Positions 24,768-34,740 are shown, numbered from the stretch's first letter. The stretch is DNA of 64,000 nt from Streptomyces radiopugnans (GCF_900110735.1 NZ_FOET01000003.1:62001-126000); one strand, 5' to 3'. A program made the numbers and translations. The notes: a model not told the origin generated them from the letters alone.

Positions 24768-27026
24768 GTGCACACCGAGGACATTCTCGCGGCCAACGGA
24801 GTCGGCCTGTGGCGCTGGGACAACACGGCCGGCGTCATCACACTGGACGCCGCAGCCGCCCGGCTGCTGGGCCTGCCCCCCGAGGAGACCGTCCTGACCG
24901 AGGGCGCCCTGCGCTCCCGCTTCCACGCACTCGACTACGCCGAACTGGCCAACGTCGCCGCCCTCGCCATCGCCGAGGGCACGATCGCGGAGGCGCTGCA
25001 GCGGGTGGTGGCGCCGGACGGCACCGTCCTGCGGATCGTGCGCAACCGGCTGGCCCTGGCCGGGCAGACCCTGATGGGACCGGACCCGGGCCAGTCGAAC
25101 TTCGTGCTGTACGGCCTGCTGACCGAGGCCCCCTGGCCGGCCCGCTCCGCCGGCGCCGGCCAGGACGTCACGGAGATCCCCCTGGAGGCGTACCCGGTGG
25201 AGATCACCTCCGAGGGGCCCCCGGGCGCGTCCACTCCCGCGGTGCAGTCCCCCGCCACCCAGCTCCCGGCCGCCACCGAGTGGCGGCACTCCCGCGAGGC
25301 GTTCCTGCTGGACGTGGGACGGGCGCTGGCCGAGGCCCAGACCACGCAGGAGGTACTGCGGGTGGTGGCCCAGATGTCGCTGCCCGGCCTCACGCCCTCC
25401 TCCCTGGTCATCTACGGCGTCAAAGGCGACCGGCTGACCCCGATCGGCTACTACGGGCCGGACGTGGACCGGCAGCAGGCCTTCGGCGAGACGACGCTGG
25501 AGAGCGACTACCCCGGCAGCGTGGCCGTCCGCACCGGCCGGGCCGTCTACCTGCCCTCCCCCGACGACTACCGCCGCCGCTTCCCCGCCGTCTGGCCCCT
25601 GGTCGAGGGCTACGGCCGCCGGGCCTGGGCCTATCTGCCGCTGATCGTGGGCGGCCGGACGATCGGCGCCTGGCTGCTCGCCTTCGACACCCCCGTCGCG
25701 TTCACCCCCGACGAGCGCCACCTGCTGGTGTCGGTGGCGCGGATGCTGGCGCAGGCCCTGTCGCGGGTGTACGTCCAGGAGTCCAAGCGGGAGCTGGCCG
25801 ACAGCCTCCAGCGCACCATGCGGCCCGCCCACCGCACCGCCGTCCCGGGCATGACGGTGGTCAGCCGGTACCTGCCGGTCGGCGGCGGCCTCCAGGTCGG
25901 GGGCGACTGGTACGACGTGATCCCGCTGCCGTCCGGCCGCACCGCCCTGGTGATCGGGGACGTGCAGGGGCACGACGTGCGCGCCGCGGGGGTCATGACG
26001 CAGCTGCGCATCGCGCTGCGCGCCTACGCCGCGGAGGGGCACCGGCCCGACGCGGTGCTCACCCGCGCCAACCGCTTCCTGGCGGGGATGGAGACCGGCG
26101 ACCTGCCCGAGCCCGGCAGCGGCCACGAGGGGGTGGACGCCGAGGACGACCACCGCTTCGCCACCTGCCTGTACGTGGAGGCCGATCCGGACGGCGCGCT
26201 CGACATCGCCCGCGCGGGCCACCCCGATCCGGCGATCCGCCTGGCCGACGGCGCGGTGCTGACCTGCTCGGTGACGGCCGGGCCGCCGCTGGGGATCGTC
26301 GGGGACGCCGACTACCCCATCACCCGGGTGGCGCTGGGCCGGGGCGAGACGCTGCTGATGTGCACCGACGGGCTCGTCGAGGCCGGCGGCCTGGACTACG
26401 ACGCCGGGTGGGAGCGGCTGCGCAAGGTCCTGGGGGAGTACGAGGGGTCGCCGGAGGACCTCGCCGACACGCTGATCCGCGCGATGCACGGTGCTCCGGC
26501 CCGCCACATGACCGGCACCGGGCACGGCATGGAACCGCGCGCGGGCGGGCGCGAGGACGACATCGCGCTGCTGCTGCTGAGCCGCGAGGACGGCGCGCCC
26601 GAGGCACGCCCGCGCCCTCTGACGCGCCGCCTGGTGATGTCGGTGTCCCAGTCCGAGCAGGTGCGGATCGCCGACGCCCGCCACCAGCTTCGCGAGCTGC
26701 TGTTCGACTGGGCGGTGGAGGACCAGGTGGAGGGCGCCGTCCTGCTGCTGTCGGAGCTGCTGACCAACGCCCTGGTCCACACCGAGTGGGACGCCACCCT
26801 CTCCGCCGAACTGGAGGGCGAGCCCGGCTCGCGGCGGCTGCGCGTGGAGGTCGCGGACTCCAGCGACGAGCTGCCCCATGTGCGCCATCCCGGCGAGCTG
26901 GCCTCCCGCGGGCGCGGTCTGCTGCTGCTGGAGATACTGGCGCACTCGTGGGGGGTGGAGCCCCGGGGCGTGGGGAAGAGCATCTGGTTCGAGCTCCACG
27001 AGGCCGACGAGGGGGCGGGCGCGTGA
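24768..27026 (+). CDS. PAS-GAF-SpoIIE phosphatase-HATPase regulator
   Basis: A 752-residue signalling protein. Residues about 1-110 look like a PAS sensor (GVGLWRWDNTAGVITLD), 170-345 a GAF domain, 360-600 a PP2C/SpoIIE phosphatase (VGGDWYDVIPLPSGRTALVI, then GDVQGHD, RAGHPDP and CTDGLVEAGG), and 615-752 an anti-sigma-like HATPase (LLSELLTNALVHTEWD, then SRGRGLLLLEILAHSWG). Phosphatase and kinase in one chain suggest partner switching with an anti-sigma antagonist. The GTG start gives MHTEDILAANG. It is divergent from aspS. Confidence 0.92.
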   Translation: MHTEDILAANGVGLWRWDNTAGVITLDAAAARLLGLPPEETVLTEGALRSRFHALDYAELANVAALAIAEGTIAEALQRVVAPDGTVLRIVRNRLALAGQTLMGPDPGQSNFVLYGLLTEAPWPARSAGAGQDVTEIPLEAYPVEITSEGPPGASTPAVQSPATQLPAATEWRHSREAFLLDVGRALAEAQTTQEVLRVVAQMSLPGLTPSSLVIYGVKGDRLTPIGYYGPDVDRQQAFGETTLESDYPGSVAVRTGRAVYLPSPDDYRRRFPAVWPLVEGYGRRAWAYLPLIVGGRTIGAWLLAFDTPVAFTPDERHLLVSVARMLAQALSRVYVQESKRELADSLQRTMRPAHRTAVPGMTVVSRYLPVGGGLQVGGDWYDVIPLPSGRTALVIGDVQGHDVRAAGVMTQLRIALRAYAAEGHRPDAVLTRANRFLAGMETGDLPEPGSGHEGVDAEDDHRFATCLYVEADPDGALDIARAGHPDPAIRLADGAVLTCSVTAGPPLGIVGDADYPITRVALGRGETLLMCTDGLVEAGGLDYDAGWERLRKVLGEYEGSPEDLADTLIRAMHGAPARHMTGTGHGMEPRAGGREDDIALLLLSREDGAPEARPRPLTRRLVMSVSQSEQVRIADARHQLRELLFDWAVEDQVEGAVLLLSELLTNALVHTEWDATLSAELEGEPGSRRLRVEVADSSDELPHVRHPGELASRGRGLLLLEILAHSWGVEPRGVGKSIWFELHEADEGAGA

Positions 27027-27027
27027 G

Positions 27028-27057
27028 GGCGCGGCCGAGTGAGGGCCCGGCCGCGCC
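27028..27057. terminator. Bidirectional hairpin terminator
   Basis: GGCGCGGCCG (27028-27037) pairs with CGGCCGCGCC (27048-27057) between the convergent phosphatase and pirin genes. Confidence 0.6.
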
Positions 27058-27060
27058 GCG

Positions 27061-28014
27061 TCAGTGGGCGTCGGCCGGGATCGCCCCCAGCCGCCCCGCC
27101 TTGAAGTCGTCGAACGCCTGGACCAGTTCGGCGTGGCTGTTCATCACGAACGGGCCGTAGTGGGCCATCGGCTCACGGATCGGCAGGCCGCCGAGCAGGA
27201 CCACCTCGAAGTTCGCGCTGCGGGAGTCCTGCTCCTCGGCGGCGCGGACGGTGAGCGCGCCGCCGTCGCCGAAGACGACCGACTGGCCCATGCCGAAGGG
27301 ACGCCTCTCCGCGCCCGCGAAGCCCTGGCCCGCGAGGCCGTACGCGAGGGCGTTGAAGTCCGGCCGCCAGGGGAGCGTGATCTCGGCGCCGGGGCTGACC
27401 GAGGCGTGGATCATCGTGATCGGCGTGTGCGTGACGCCCGGGCCCTCGTGGCCGTCCAGCTCCCCCGCGATGACGCGCAGGAGCGCACCGCCGTCGCCCG
27501 ACGTCAGCAGCCTGACGCTGCCGCCTCGGATGTCCTGGTACCGGGGATCGGTCATCTTGTCCCTGGCCGGCAGGTTGACCCACAGCTGCAGGCCGTGGAA
27601 GAGGCCGCCGGAGAGGACCAGTTCCTCGGGCGGGGTCTCGATGTGCAGGAGGCCGGAGCCCGCGGTCATCCACTGGGTGTCGCCGTCGGCGATGGTGCCG
27701 CCGCCGCCGTGGGAGTCCCGGTGGATGAAGGTGCCGTCGATGATGTAGGTGACGGTCTCGAAGCCCCGGTGCGGGTGCCAGGGGGTTCCCTTGGGCTCGC
27801 CGGCCTCGTAGTCCACCTCGCCCATCTGGTCCATCATGATGAACGGGTCCAGGTACCTGTAGTCGATCCCGGCGAACGCCCGGCGCACCGGGAAGCCCTC
27901 GCCCTCGAAGCCGGAGGGGGCCGTCGCCACGTGCAGGACGCGGCGCGCGCGGGCGTCCGCGGGAGCGGTGACACGGGGGAGTACGAGCGGGTTCTCAGCG
28001 GTGATCGCCGGCAT
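27061..28014 (-). CDS. Pirin-family bicupin protein
   Basis: A 317-residue pirin. The N-terminal cupin carries the metal ligands in PWHPHRGFETVTYIIDG and HRDSHGG, then MTAGSGLLHIETP; the C-terminal cupin is degenerate (ALAYGLAGQGFAG), as is usual. Pirins bind iron; some act as quercetinases or as redox-sensitive regulators. The ATG at 28014 follows CGAGGAGGTCC, a strong site. A direct repeat TTCAAC-G-TTCAAC at 28052-28064 may be an operator. It stands alone. Confidence 0.9.
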   Translation of the reverse strand: MPAITAENPLVLPRVTAPADARARRVLHVATAPSGFEGEGFPVRRAFAGIDYRYLDPFIMMDQMGEVDYEAGEPKGTPWHPHRGFETVTYIIDGTFIHRDSHGGGGTIADGDTQWMTAGSGLLHIETPPEELVLSGGLFHGLQLWVNLPARDKMTDPRYQDIRGGSVRLLTSGDGGALLRVIAGELDGHEGPGVTHTPITMIHASVSPGAEITLPWRPDFNALAYGLAGQGFAGAERRPFGMGQSVVFGDGGALTVRAAEEQDSRSANFEVVLLGGLPIREPMAHYGPFVMNSHAELVQAFDDFKAGRLGAIPADAH

Positions 28015-28221
28015 CTGGACCTCCTCGGGAAGCCTGGGAGGTCCAGGGTATTTCAACGTTCAACAGAATGCCAGGGCCACACGGTGCGGGCGGTGTGACC
28101 TTCCACTCCCCGCGCGCCCCGGCGGCAACCGGCAGCCCCCGGCCGCACCCCGCGCTCCGGAGTGCCCGGGCACGGCACCCGCGTGCGGCACCCGGCCGCG
28201 CCCGGGTGCTCCGCGAACGGA

Positions 28222-28761
28222 TCAGCCGTACATCCGGCGCATCGCGAAGTCGACCATCTCCTCGACCGCCTTGGCGTCGAAGACGATCCGGTGGTCGCCC
28301 TCCATGTCCAGCACGAAGCCGTAGCCCGACGGCAGCAGGTCCAGCACCTCCGCGCCGGTGATCACGAAGTACTTCGACTCCTTGCCCGCGTAGGCGCGCA
28401 GCTCCTTGAGCGTGGTGAACATCGGGATCACCGGCTGCTGGGTGTTGTGCAGCGCCAGGAAGCCCGGGGTGTCGCCGCGCGGGCAGTACACCTTCGACGT
28501 GGCGAAAACCGCCTGGAAGTCCTCGGGGGTCATCGCCCCGGTGGTGAAGGCCCGTACGGCCTCGGCCAGCGACGGCGGCGACGGCTCCGGGTAGAGCGGC
28601 TGCTGCTGGCCGTAGCCGGCCTGCGGCGGCGGCTGGTGCTGACCGTAGTGCTGCCCGGCGTGCGCGCCGTGCCCGGGGTGGCCGGTGTGGCCCGGGTGGC
28701 CGCCGTGACCGGCGTGCTGCCCCGCGTGCCCCGCGTTTCCGGTCTGGTCGTAGCCGTACAT
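28222..28761 (-). CDS. SseB-domain protein with a His/Gly-rich N-terminus
   Basis: A 179-residue protein. Residues 8-50 are a low-complexity segment of Gly-His pairs (NAGHAGQHAGHGGHPGHTGH and more) followed by a Gln/Pro stretch. Residues 60-179 are an SseB N-terminal-like domain (FTTGAMTPEDFQAVFATSKV, then VIPMFTTLKELRAYAG and GYGFVLDMEGDHRIVFD). SseB-like domains occur in type VII secretion and related contexts. The His-rich tract has about ten His and could bind metal ions. The ATG at 28761 is used. It is divergent from the acyl-CoA dehydrogenase gene. Confidence 0.8.
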   Translation of the reverse strand: MYGYDQTGNAGHAGQHAGHGGHPGHTGHPGHGAHAGQHYGQHQPPPQAGYGQQQPLYPEPSPPSLAEAVRAFTTGAMTPEDFQAVFATSKVYCPRGDTPGFLALHNTQQPVIPMFTTLKELRAYAGKESKYFVITGAEVLDLLPSGYGFVLDMEGDHRIVFDAKAVEEMVDFAMRRMYG

Positions 28762-28911
28762 GGGCGCAAGCGTACTGACTCCGGGACCTCTTTCCGTTCC
28801 GCGGTGGGTGGTTCCCGGCCGGAGGGCCCGCCGGGCCGGGCGGGACGGCCGGACGCCGAGGCGCGCTCCGGGGAGTTCCGTCACAGTCGCGCGGATCGGG
28901 TTGCTTCTTAT

Positions 28912-28923
28912 TACCGGCGGGTA
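28912..28923. promoter_or_regulatory. Inverted repeat upstream of the acyl-CoA dehydrogenase gene
   Basis: TACC-GGCG-GGTA is an inverted repeat with 4-bp arms, 73 bp before the start codon; a wider GTAGC...GCTAC repeat follows. This pattern is common ahead of actinobacterial fatty-acid degradation genes and may bind a lipid-responsive regulator (inference). Confidence 0.4.
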
Positions 28924-28995
28924 GCATGATGAGAGCTACTTTCTGGTACGCGTAGGGAGGAGTCTCCTCCCCCTATCCACTACGGAGCCGTCGCC

Positions 28996-30822
28996 ATGGG
29001 GCACTACAAGTCGAATCTCCGCGACATCGAGTTCAACCTCTTCGAGGTACTCGGCCGCGACACGGTGTACGGCACCGGCCCGTTCGCGGAGATGGACGTC
29101 GAGACCGCCAAGAGCGTGCTGGCCGAGGTCGCCCGCCTGTCGGAGAACGAGCTGGCCGCCTCCTACGAGGACGCCGACCGCAACCCGCCGGTGTTCGACC
29201 CCGAGACCAACACCGCACCGGTCCCCGAGTCCTTCAAGAAGAGCTACCAGGCGTACATGGACGCCGAGTGGTGGCGGCTGGGCATCCCGGAGGAGATCGG
29301 CGGCACCACCGTCCCGCGCTCCCTGCTGTGGGCCTTCGCCGAGACCATCCTCGGCTCCAACCCGGCCGTGTGGATGTACGCGTCCGGCCCTGCCTTCGCC
29401 GGCGTCCTCCACGAGGAGGGCACCGAGGAGCAGAAGAACATAGCCAAGCTGATGGCCGAGAAGCAGTGGGGCTCCACCATGGTCCTCACCGAGCCCGACG
29501 CGGGCTCGGACGTGGGCGCCGGCCGCACCAAGGCGATCAGGCAGGACGACGGCTCCTGGCACATCGAGGGCGTCAAGCGCTTCATCACCTCCGGTGAGCA
29601 CGACATGTCCGAGAACATCGTGCACTTCGTCCTCGCCCGCCCCGAGGGCCACGGCCCGGGCACCAAGGGCCTGTCGCTGTTCATCGTGCCCAAGTACGAC
29701 TTCGACTGGGAGACCGGCGAGCTCGGCGAGCGCAACGGCGTCTACGCCACCAACGTCGAGCACAAGATGGGCCTGAAGGCCTCCAACACCTGCGAGATGA
29801 CCTTCGGCGCCAACCACCCGGCCAAGGGCTGGCTGATGGGCGAGAAGCACGACGGCATCCGCCAGATGTTCAAGATCATCGAGTTCGCGCGGATGATGGT
29901 CGGCACGAAGGCCATCGCCACCCTGTCCACCGGCTACCTCAACGCGCTGGAGTACGCCAAGGAGCGCGTCCAGGGCGCCGACCTGGCCCAGTTCACGGAC
30001 AAGACCGCCCCGCGCGTCACCATCACCCACCACCCCGACGTGCGCCGCTCGCTGATGACCCAGAAGGCGTACGCCGAGGGCATGCGCTCGCTGGTGCTCT
30101 ACACCGCCGCCGTCCAGGACGAGGTCCTGGCCAAGGAGGCCGCCGGCGAGGACGCCTCCGCCGCCAAGCGCCTGAACGACCTGCTGCTGCCGATCGTCAA
30201 GGGCTACGGCTCGGAGAAGTCCTACGAGCAGCTCGCCCAGTCGCTGCAGACCTTCGGCGGCTCCGGCTACCTGCAGGAGTACCCGGTCGAGCAGTACATC
30301 CGGGACGCCAAGATCGACACCCTCTACGAGGGCACCACCGCGATCCAGGGCCAGGACTACTTCTTCCGCAAGATCGTCCGCGACCAGGGCCAGGCGCTGA
30401 CCGCCCTGTCGGAGGAGATCAAGAAATTCCTGGCCGAGGCCGCCGGCGGCGAGGACCTGGCCGGCGCCCGCGACCAGCTCGCCAAGGCCGCGGGCGACCT
30501 GGAGGCCATCGTCGGCACCATGCTGACCGACCTGGCCGCCACCGAGAAGGACGTCAAGTCCATCTACAAGGTCGGCCTGAACACCACCCGCCTGCTGATG
30601 GCCTCCGGCGACGTCGTCGTCGGCTACCTGCTCCTCAAGGGCGCCGCCGTGGCCGCCGACAAGCTGCCGGGCGCCTCCGCCAAGGACAAGGCGTTCTACG
30701 AGGGCAAGATCGCCGCCGCGAAGTTCTTCGCCGCGAACATCCTGCCGGGCGTCGGCGTCGAGCGTCAGATCGCCGAGACCACCGACCTGTCGGTGATGGA
30801 GCTGGACGAGGCCGCCTTCTGA
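28996..30822 (+). CDS. Acyl-CoA dehydrogenase, large (FadE-type)
   Basis: A 608-residue acyl-CoA dehydrogenase, longer than the usual 380 because of an added N-terminal segment and a C-terminal helical domain (about 470-600), as in FadE-type enzymes of beta-oxidation. Seen: [47 protein letters not shown] and the catalytic Glu in LYEGTTAIQ. The enzyme oxidises acyl-CoA to trans-2-enoyl-CoA with FAD, passing electrons to ETF. No strong ribosome-binding site is visible. A strong terminator follows, so it is monocistronic. Confidence 0.93.
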   Translation: MGHYKSNLRDIEFNLFEVLGRDTVYGTGPFAEMDVETAKSVLAEVARLSENELAASYEDADRNPPVFDPETNTAPVPESFKKSYQAYMDAEWWRLGIPEEIGGTTVPRSLLWAFAETILGSNPAVWMYASGPAFAGVLHEEGTEEQKNIAKLMAEKQWGSTMVLTEPDAGSDVGAGRTKAIRQDDGSWHIEGVKRFITSGEHDMSENIVHFVLARPEGHGPGTKGLSLFIVPKYDFDWETGELGERNGVYATNVEHKMGLKASNTCEMTFGANHPAKGWLMGEKHDGIRQMFKIIEFARMMVGTKAIATLSTGYLNALEYAKERVQGADLAQFTDKTAPRVTITHHPDVRRSLMTQKAYAEGMRSLVLYTAAVQDEVLAKEAAGEDASAAKRLNDLLLPIVKGYGSEKSYEQLAQSLQTFGGSGYLQEYPVEQYIRDAKIDTLYEGTTAIQGQDYFFRKIVRDQGQALTALSEEIKKFLAEAAGGEDLAGARDQLAKAAGDLEAIVGTMLTDLAATEKDVKSIYKVGLNTTRLLMASGDVVVGYLLLKGAAVAADKLPGASAKDKAFYEGKIAAAKFFAANILPGVGVERQIAETTDLSVMELDEAAF

Positions 30823-30893
30823 GCGGATCCCGGCCGGATCTGTGAGCGGCGGGCCCGCCGGATCCCCCGGCCGGCCCGCCGCTCCGCACGGCA

Positions 30894-30933
30894 CCCGGTG
30901 TCCGCCCGCCCTCGGGGGCGGGCGGACACCGGG
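30894..30933. terminator. Hairpin terminator
   Basis: A perfect 18-bp stem (30894-30911 with 30916-30933) with a 4-base loop, downstream of the acyl-CoA dehydrogenase gene and before the aminopeptidase gene. Confidence 0.8.
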
Positions 30934-30998
30934 CGGGCGGTGGCCCCGTTCCCAGGTCAGGGGGGAGCGGGGCCACCGCCGTTCGTATGCTGGGACGC

Positions 30999-32288
30999 AT
31001 GAGCACTTCCCGCCGCTTCGACCGTGGCCACACCGACGATCTGGCCTCCTTCCTCACGGCCTCGCCCACCCCGTACCACGCGGTCGCGACCGCCGCCGAG
31101 CGGCTGGAGAAGGCGGGCTTCCGGCGGCTGGCCGAGACCGACGCCTGGGACGGCGGCGTCGGCGGCAGGTACGTGCTGCGCGGCGGCGCGATCATCGCCT
31201 GGTACGTGCCCGAGGGCGCCGCGCCCGCCACCCCCTTCCGGATCGTCGGCGCCCACACCGACTCCCCGAACCTGCGCGTCAAGCCCGTGCCGGACACCGG
31301 CGCGGCCGGCTGGCGGCAGATCGCCGTCGAGATCTACGGCGGCACCCTGCTCAACACCTGGCTCGACCGCGATCTGGGCCTGGCCGGACGGCTGGCCCTG
31401 CGCGACGGCTCCACCCGCCTGGTGAACGCCGACCGCCCGCTGCTGCGCGTCCCCCAGCTCGCCATCCACCTCGACCGGCAGGCCAACGAGGGCCTGAAGC
31501 TGGACCGACAGCGCCACATGACGCCGATCTGGGGCCTGGGCGAGCCCCGCGAGGGCGATCTGGTGGAGTTCCTCGCCGCCGAGGCCGGCCTGGACGCCGC
31601 CGACATCGCCGGCTGGGACCTGATGGCCCACAGCGTCGAGCCGCCCGCCTACCTGGGCCGCGACCGCGAACTGCTCGCCGGGCCGCGCATGGACAACCTG
31701 CTGTCCGTCCACGCCGGGACCGCCGCCCTGATCGCGGCCGCCGACGCGGGGGACCTGCCGTACGTCCCGGTGCTGGCCGCCTTCGACCACGAGGAGAACG
31801 GCAGCCAGTCCGACACCGGCGCCGACGGCCCGCTGCTGGGCAACGTGCTGGAGCGCTCCGTCCTCGCGCGCGGCGGAGGCCCCGAGGACCGCGCGCGGGC
31901 GTACGCGGGCACCGTCTGCCTCTCCTCCGACACCGGCCACGCCGTGCACCCCAACTACCCCGAGCGCCACGAGCCGGGCCACCACCCGATGCCCAACGGC
32001 GGCCCGATCCTCAAGGTCAACGTCAACCAGCGCTACGCCACCGACGGCACCGGCCGCGCCGTCTTCGCCGCCGCCTGCGAGCGGGCCGGGGTGCCGTGGC
32101 AGTCGTTCGTCTCCAACAACGCCGTCCCCTGCGGCACGACGATCGGCCCCATCACCGCCGCCCGGCACGGCATCGCCACCGTGGACATCGGTGTGGCGAT
32201 CCTGTCGATGCACTCCGCCCGCGAACTGTGCGGCGCCGACGACCCGTTCCTGCTGGCGAACGCTCTGACGGCCTTTCTGGAGGGCTGA
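30999..32288 (+). CDS. M18-family aspartyl aminopeptidase
   Basis: A 429-residue zinc aminopeptidase of family M18, which removes N-terminal acidic residues. Seen: the first metal pair in GAHTDSPNLRVKP, FDHEENGSQSDTGADGPLL with the catalytic Glu, CLSSDTGHAVHPNYPERHEP and the final His in ATVDIGVAILSMHSARELC. The usual barrel-shaped dodecamer is expected. I use the ATG at 30999 (MSTSRRFDRG), preceded by GGGAC; an ATG at 30987 adds four residues. Cytoplasmic. Confidence 0.93.
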   Translation: MSTSRRFDRGHTDDLASFLTASPTPYHAVATAAERLEKAGFRRLAETDAWDGGVGGRYVLRGGAIIAWYVPEGAAPATPFRIVGAHTDSPNLRVKPVPDTGAAGWRQIAVEIYGGTLLNTWLDRDLGLAGRLALRDGSTRLVNADRPLLRVPQLAIHLDRQANEGLKLDRQRHMTPIWGLGEPREGDLVEFLAAEAGLDAADIAGWDLMAHSVEPPAYLGRDRELLAGPRMDNLLSVHAGTAALIAAADAGDLPYVPVLAAFDHEENGSQSDTGADGPLLGNVLERSVLARGGGPEDRARAYAGTVCLSSDTGHAVHPNYPERHEPGHHPMPNGGPILKVNVNQRYATDGTGRAVFAAACERAGVPWQSFVSNNAVPCGTTIGPITAARHGIATVDIGVAILSMHSARELCGADDPFLLANALTAFLEG

Positions 32289-32321
32289 CGGGAGCGGCCG
32301 TCCGTGTCCCCTCGCGGCGTT

Positions 32322-32340
32322 CTCCGGCGGCCCGCCGGAG
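32322..32340. terminator. Short hairpin terminator
   Basis: CTCCGGCG (32322-32329) pairs with CGCCGGAG (32333-32340), 34 bp after the aminopeptidase stop. Confidence 0.5.
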
Positions 32341-32468
32341 GCGCCGGGGCGGGACGGACGGGACGGACCACGGGGAGGGGCACGCGCGGTGCCCCGAATG
32401 CAAGTCCCGCCCAGGGGTACCCGGTTGGTTGAACGAGCCCTCAACCAGCCGGACGGAGGCGGTTTTTC

Positions 32469-32699
32469 ATGGGCATGGCACTGACCATCGTACTGATCGC
32501 GGTGGGCGCGATCCTGACCTTCGGGGTGAGCTGGGAGATCTCCGGGGTCAACCTCGATGTGATCGGCCTGATCCTCATGGCCGTCGGCTTCATCGGGCTG
32601 GCGTCGTACGTGGCCATCTTCAAGCGCCGCCGTGTGCAGCCGCCGAGCCCCGCGGCCCCGGTCATCGAGGAGAACCACCGCCACCAGTGGCGCGCCTGA
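32469..32699 (+). CDS. Small membrane protein (DUF6458-like)
   Basis: A 76-residue protein with two hydrophobic spans (LTIVLIAVGAILTFGVSW and VIGLILMAVGFIGLASYVAI) joined by a short loop, and a basic C-terminal tail ending RHQWRA. The layout matches the DUF6458 small-protein family of actinobacteria. A GGAGGC-like site precedes the ATG. Function unknown. It is followed by a perfect 23-bp hairpin shared with the next convergent gene. Confidence 0.78.
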   Translation: MGMALTIVLIAVGAILTFGVSWEISGVNLDVIGLILMAVGFIGLASYVAIFKRRRVQPPSPAAPVIEENHRHQWRA

Positions 32700-32726
32700 C
32701 GCGGCGCCGGCGCCCCCGCCGGGGAA

Positions 32727-32783
32727 CGTACGGCGTGTGCGCGGCCCGGCCGCACCACCACCGGGCCGCGCACACGCCGTACG
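32727..32783. terminator. Bidirectional hairpin terminator
   Basis: A perfect 23-bp stem (32727-32749 with 32761-32783) with an 11-base loop, between the convergent small membrane-protein gene and the NHL gene. Confidence 0.85.
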
Positions 32784-32811
32784 GGCGCATACGCGCGGAC
32801 GAGCTCCGGCG

Positions 32812-34671
32812 CTACTCGCCGTCCAGCCCCGCCAGCACCAGCGGCAGCCGGGAGGCGCCGCCGGCCGTGACGCGTACGGGCACCCCCCAGTCCTGCTGGT
32901 GGACGTGGCAGGCCGGGTACTCCGTCGCCGGGTCGTCGTCGCAGGAGGCGGCCATCGCCGAGACGTGCAGCACGCCCTCGGTGACGCCGTCGGCGAGCAC
33001 CAGCTCCCGGCTCAGGTCGGTGCCCCGGCCCGCGCCGTCCGCCAGCAGCTCCGGCGGCGTGGAGCCGACCAGCAGCCGGGTGGCGGGGCCGTAGCGCGTG
33101 TCCAGCTTCTGGCCGGGCGGGGCCTGGAAGACCACGTCCAGCCGGAGCGTGCCCGGCGCCACCTCGGTCGCCTCGCGCCGGGTGCGGTGGGCGACGGACT
33201 CCACGCGCACCGCCTCCTCGGGCAGCCGCAGCCGGGTCAGCCGGTGGCGGGCGGACTCCACGACCACGATGTCGTCCTCCACGAGGACGGCGTCCGACGG
33301 CTCGCGCAGATCCGTGGCGAGCGTGGTGACCTCGCCGGCGGCCGGGTCGTAGCGGCGCAGGGCGTGGTTGTAGGTGTCGCAGACCGCCACCGAGCCGTCG
33401 GGCAGCGCGGTGACGCCCAGCGGATGCTGGAGCAGGGCCTGGCCGGCCGCTCCGTCGCGGTGGCCGAAGTCGAACAGGCCGGTGCCGACCGCCGTGCGCA
33501 CGGTGAAGCCCGTACCTCCGCCGTCACCGCCGCCGTCGCCGTCGCCGCCGTCACCGCCGTCGCGTTCGATCCAGCGCAGTGCCGAGGTCTCGGAGTCGGC
33601 CACCCACAGCCGGTCCCCGGCCGCCGCGAGGCCGGACGGCTGCGCGAACCACGCCTGGTCCGCCGGACCGTCCACCAGGCCCTCGTTGGTGGTGCCCGCC
33701 GCGACCGAGACCGTGTCCGCCGCGGGGTCGTACGCCCAGAGCTGGTGGACGCCCGCCATCGCGATCCACAGCCGCCCCTCCCACCAGGCGACGTCCCACG
33801 GCGAGGACAGGTCCACCTCGCGCGCCGGGCCGGAGACGGGCGAGCCCTGCCACCACTGGCGGCCCGTGCCGGCGAGCGTGGTGACCTCGCCGCCGTCCGG
33901 GTCCCACGCCCGCAGCGCGTGGTTGACGGTGTCGGCGACGGCCACCCGGCCGTCCGGCAGCAGCGCCAGGCCCTGCGGCTCGTTGAAGCGGGCCCTCTCC
34001 CCCGGCCCGTCCGCCAGCCCGCGCTCCCCGTCGCCGATCCGCCGCACCACCGTCTCGCCGTCCGGCTCCAGCTCCACCAGCCGGTGCCGGGTGGTGTCGG
34101 TGACCAGCAGGTTGCCCGAGGGCAGGACGAGCGCCTTGCCGGGGAAGCGCAGATCGGTCGGCTCCGGCTCCGGCGGCACGTAGGGGCCGTCGCCGCGCCG
34201 CAGGGTGCCCTTGGCCTCGTGCTCGGCCTCCAGCTCCGCCACCAGCTTCTCGATGGCGTGCACGTGGCCCTCGCCCGCGTGCTGGGCGACGACGTACCCC
34301 TCGGGGTCGATGACGACGAGGGTGGGCCAGGCGCGCACCGCGTACTGCTTCCAGGTCGCCAGCTCGGGGTCGTCCAGGACGGGGTGGTGGACCTCGTAGC
34401 GCTCGACGGCGTCGACGACGGCCCGGTGCTCGGCCTCGTGGACGAACTTGGGCGAGTGGACGCCGACGACCACCACGGTGTCCCGGTGCCTCTCCTCCAG
34501 CTCGCGCAGCTCGTCGATGACGTGCAGGCAGTTGATGCAGCAGAAGGTCCAGAAATCAACAATTACGCACTTGCCCCGCAGGTCAGCGAGGGTGAGTTCC
34601 TTGCCGCCGGTGTTGAGCCAGCCACCCTTGCCCACCAGTTCCGGGGCCCGTACGCGTGCGCGCTTCGTCAT
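32812..34671 (-). CDS. Thioredoxin-domain NHL-repeat protein
   Basis: A 619-residue protein. Residues 1-150 are a thioredoxin-like domain with WTFCCINCLH (CINC, Cys45 and Cys48), an active site like that of the TlpA/ResA group. Residues about 165-500 form an NHL beta-propeller (six repeats such as FPGKALVLPSGNLLVTDT, DGRVAVADTVNHALRAWD and DGSVAVCDTYNHALRRYD). The C-terminal part (about 500-619) is a beta-rich domain similar to the thiol:disulfide interchange tail. There is no signal peptide, so it acts in the cytoplasm, perhaps as a redox-linked scaffold. The ATG at 34671 is used. Confidence 0.9.
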   Translation of the reverse strand: MTKRARVRAPELVGKGGWLNTGGKELTLADLRGKCVIVDFWTFCCINCLHVIDELRELEERHRDTVVVVGVHSPKFVHEAEHRAVVDAVERYEVHHPVLDDPELATWKQYAVRAWPTLVVIDPEGYVVAQHAGEGHVHAIEKLVAELEAEHEAKGTLRRGDGPYVPPEPEPTDLRFPGKALVLPSGNLLVTDTTRHRLVELEPDGETVVRRIGDGERGLADGPGERARFNEPQGLALLPDGRVAVADTVNHALRAWDPDGGEVTTLAGTGRQWWQGSPVSGPAREVDLSSPWDVAWWEGRLWIAMAGVHQLWAYDPAADTVSVAAGTTNEGLVDGPADQAWFAQPSGLAAAGDRLWVADSETSALRWIERDGGDGGDGDGGGDGGGTGFTVRTAVGTGLFDFGHRDGAAGQALLQHPLGVTALPDGSVAVCDTYNHALRRYDPAAGEVTTLATDLREPSDAVLVEDDIVVVESARHRLTRLRLPEEAVRVESVAHRTRREATEVAPGTLRLDVVFQAPPGQKLDTRYGPATRLLVGSTPPELLADGAGRGTDLSRELVLADGVTEGVLHVSAMAASCDDDPATEYPACHVHQQDWGVPVRVTAGGASRLPLVLAGLDGE

Positions 34672-34697
34672 CCGTCCATCGTGCCTGATGGCCGGCG

Positions 34698-34740
34698 GGC
34701 CCCCGGACGCCGGGGCGGTCCGCCCCGGTGTCCGGGGGCC
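34698..34740. terminator. Hairpin terminator
   Basis: Arms 34698-34718 and 34720-34740 pair over 20 of 21 bases plus a wobble pair, downstream of the DoxX gene (minus strand). Confidence 0.75.

Noticed and set aside
28936..30894. A very long open frame antisense to the acyl-CoA dehydrogenase gene
   Set aside because: It is a shadow of GC-rich codon bias. Its product is Leu/Gly/Val-rich with no domain, while the plus strand encodes a complete known enzyme.
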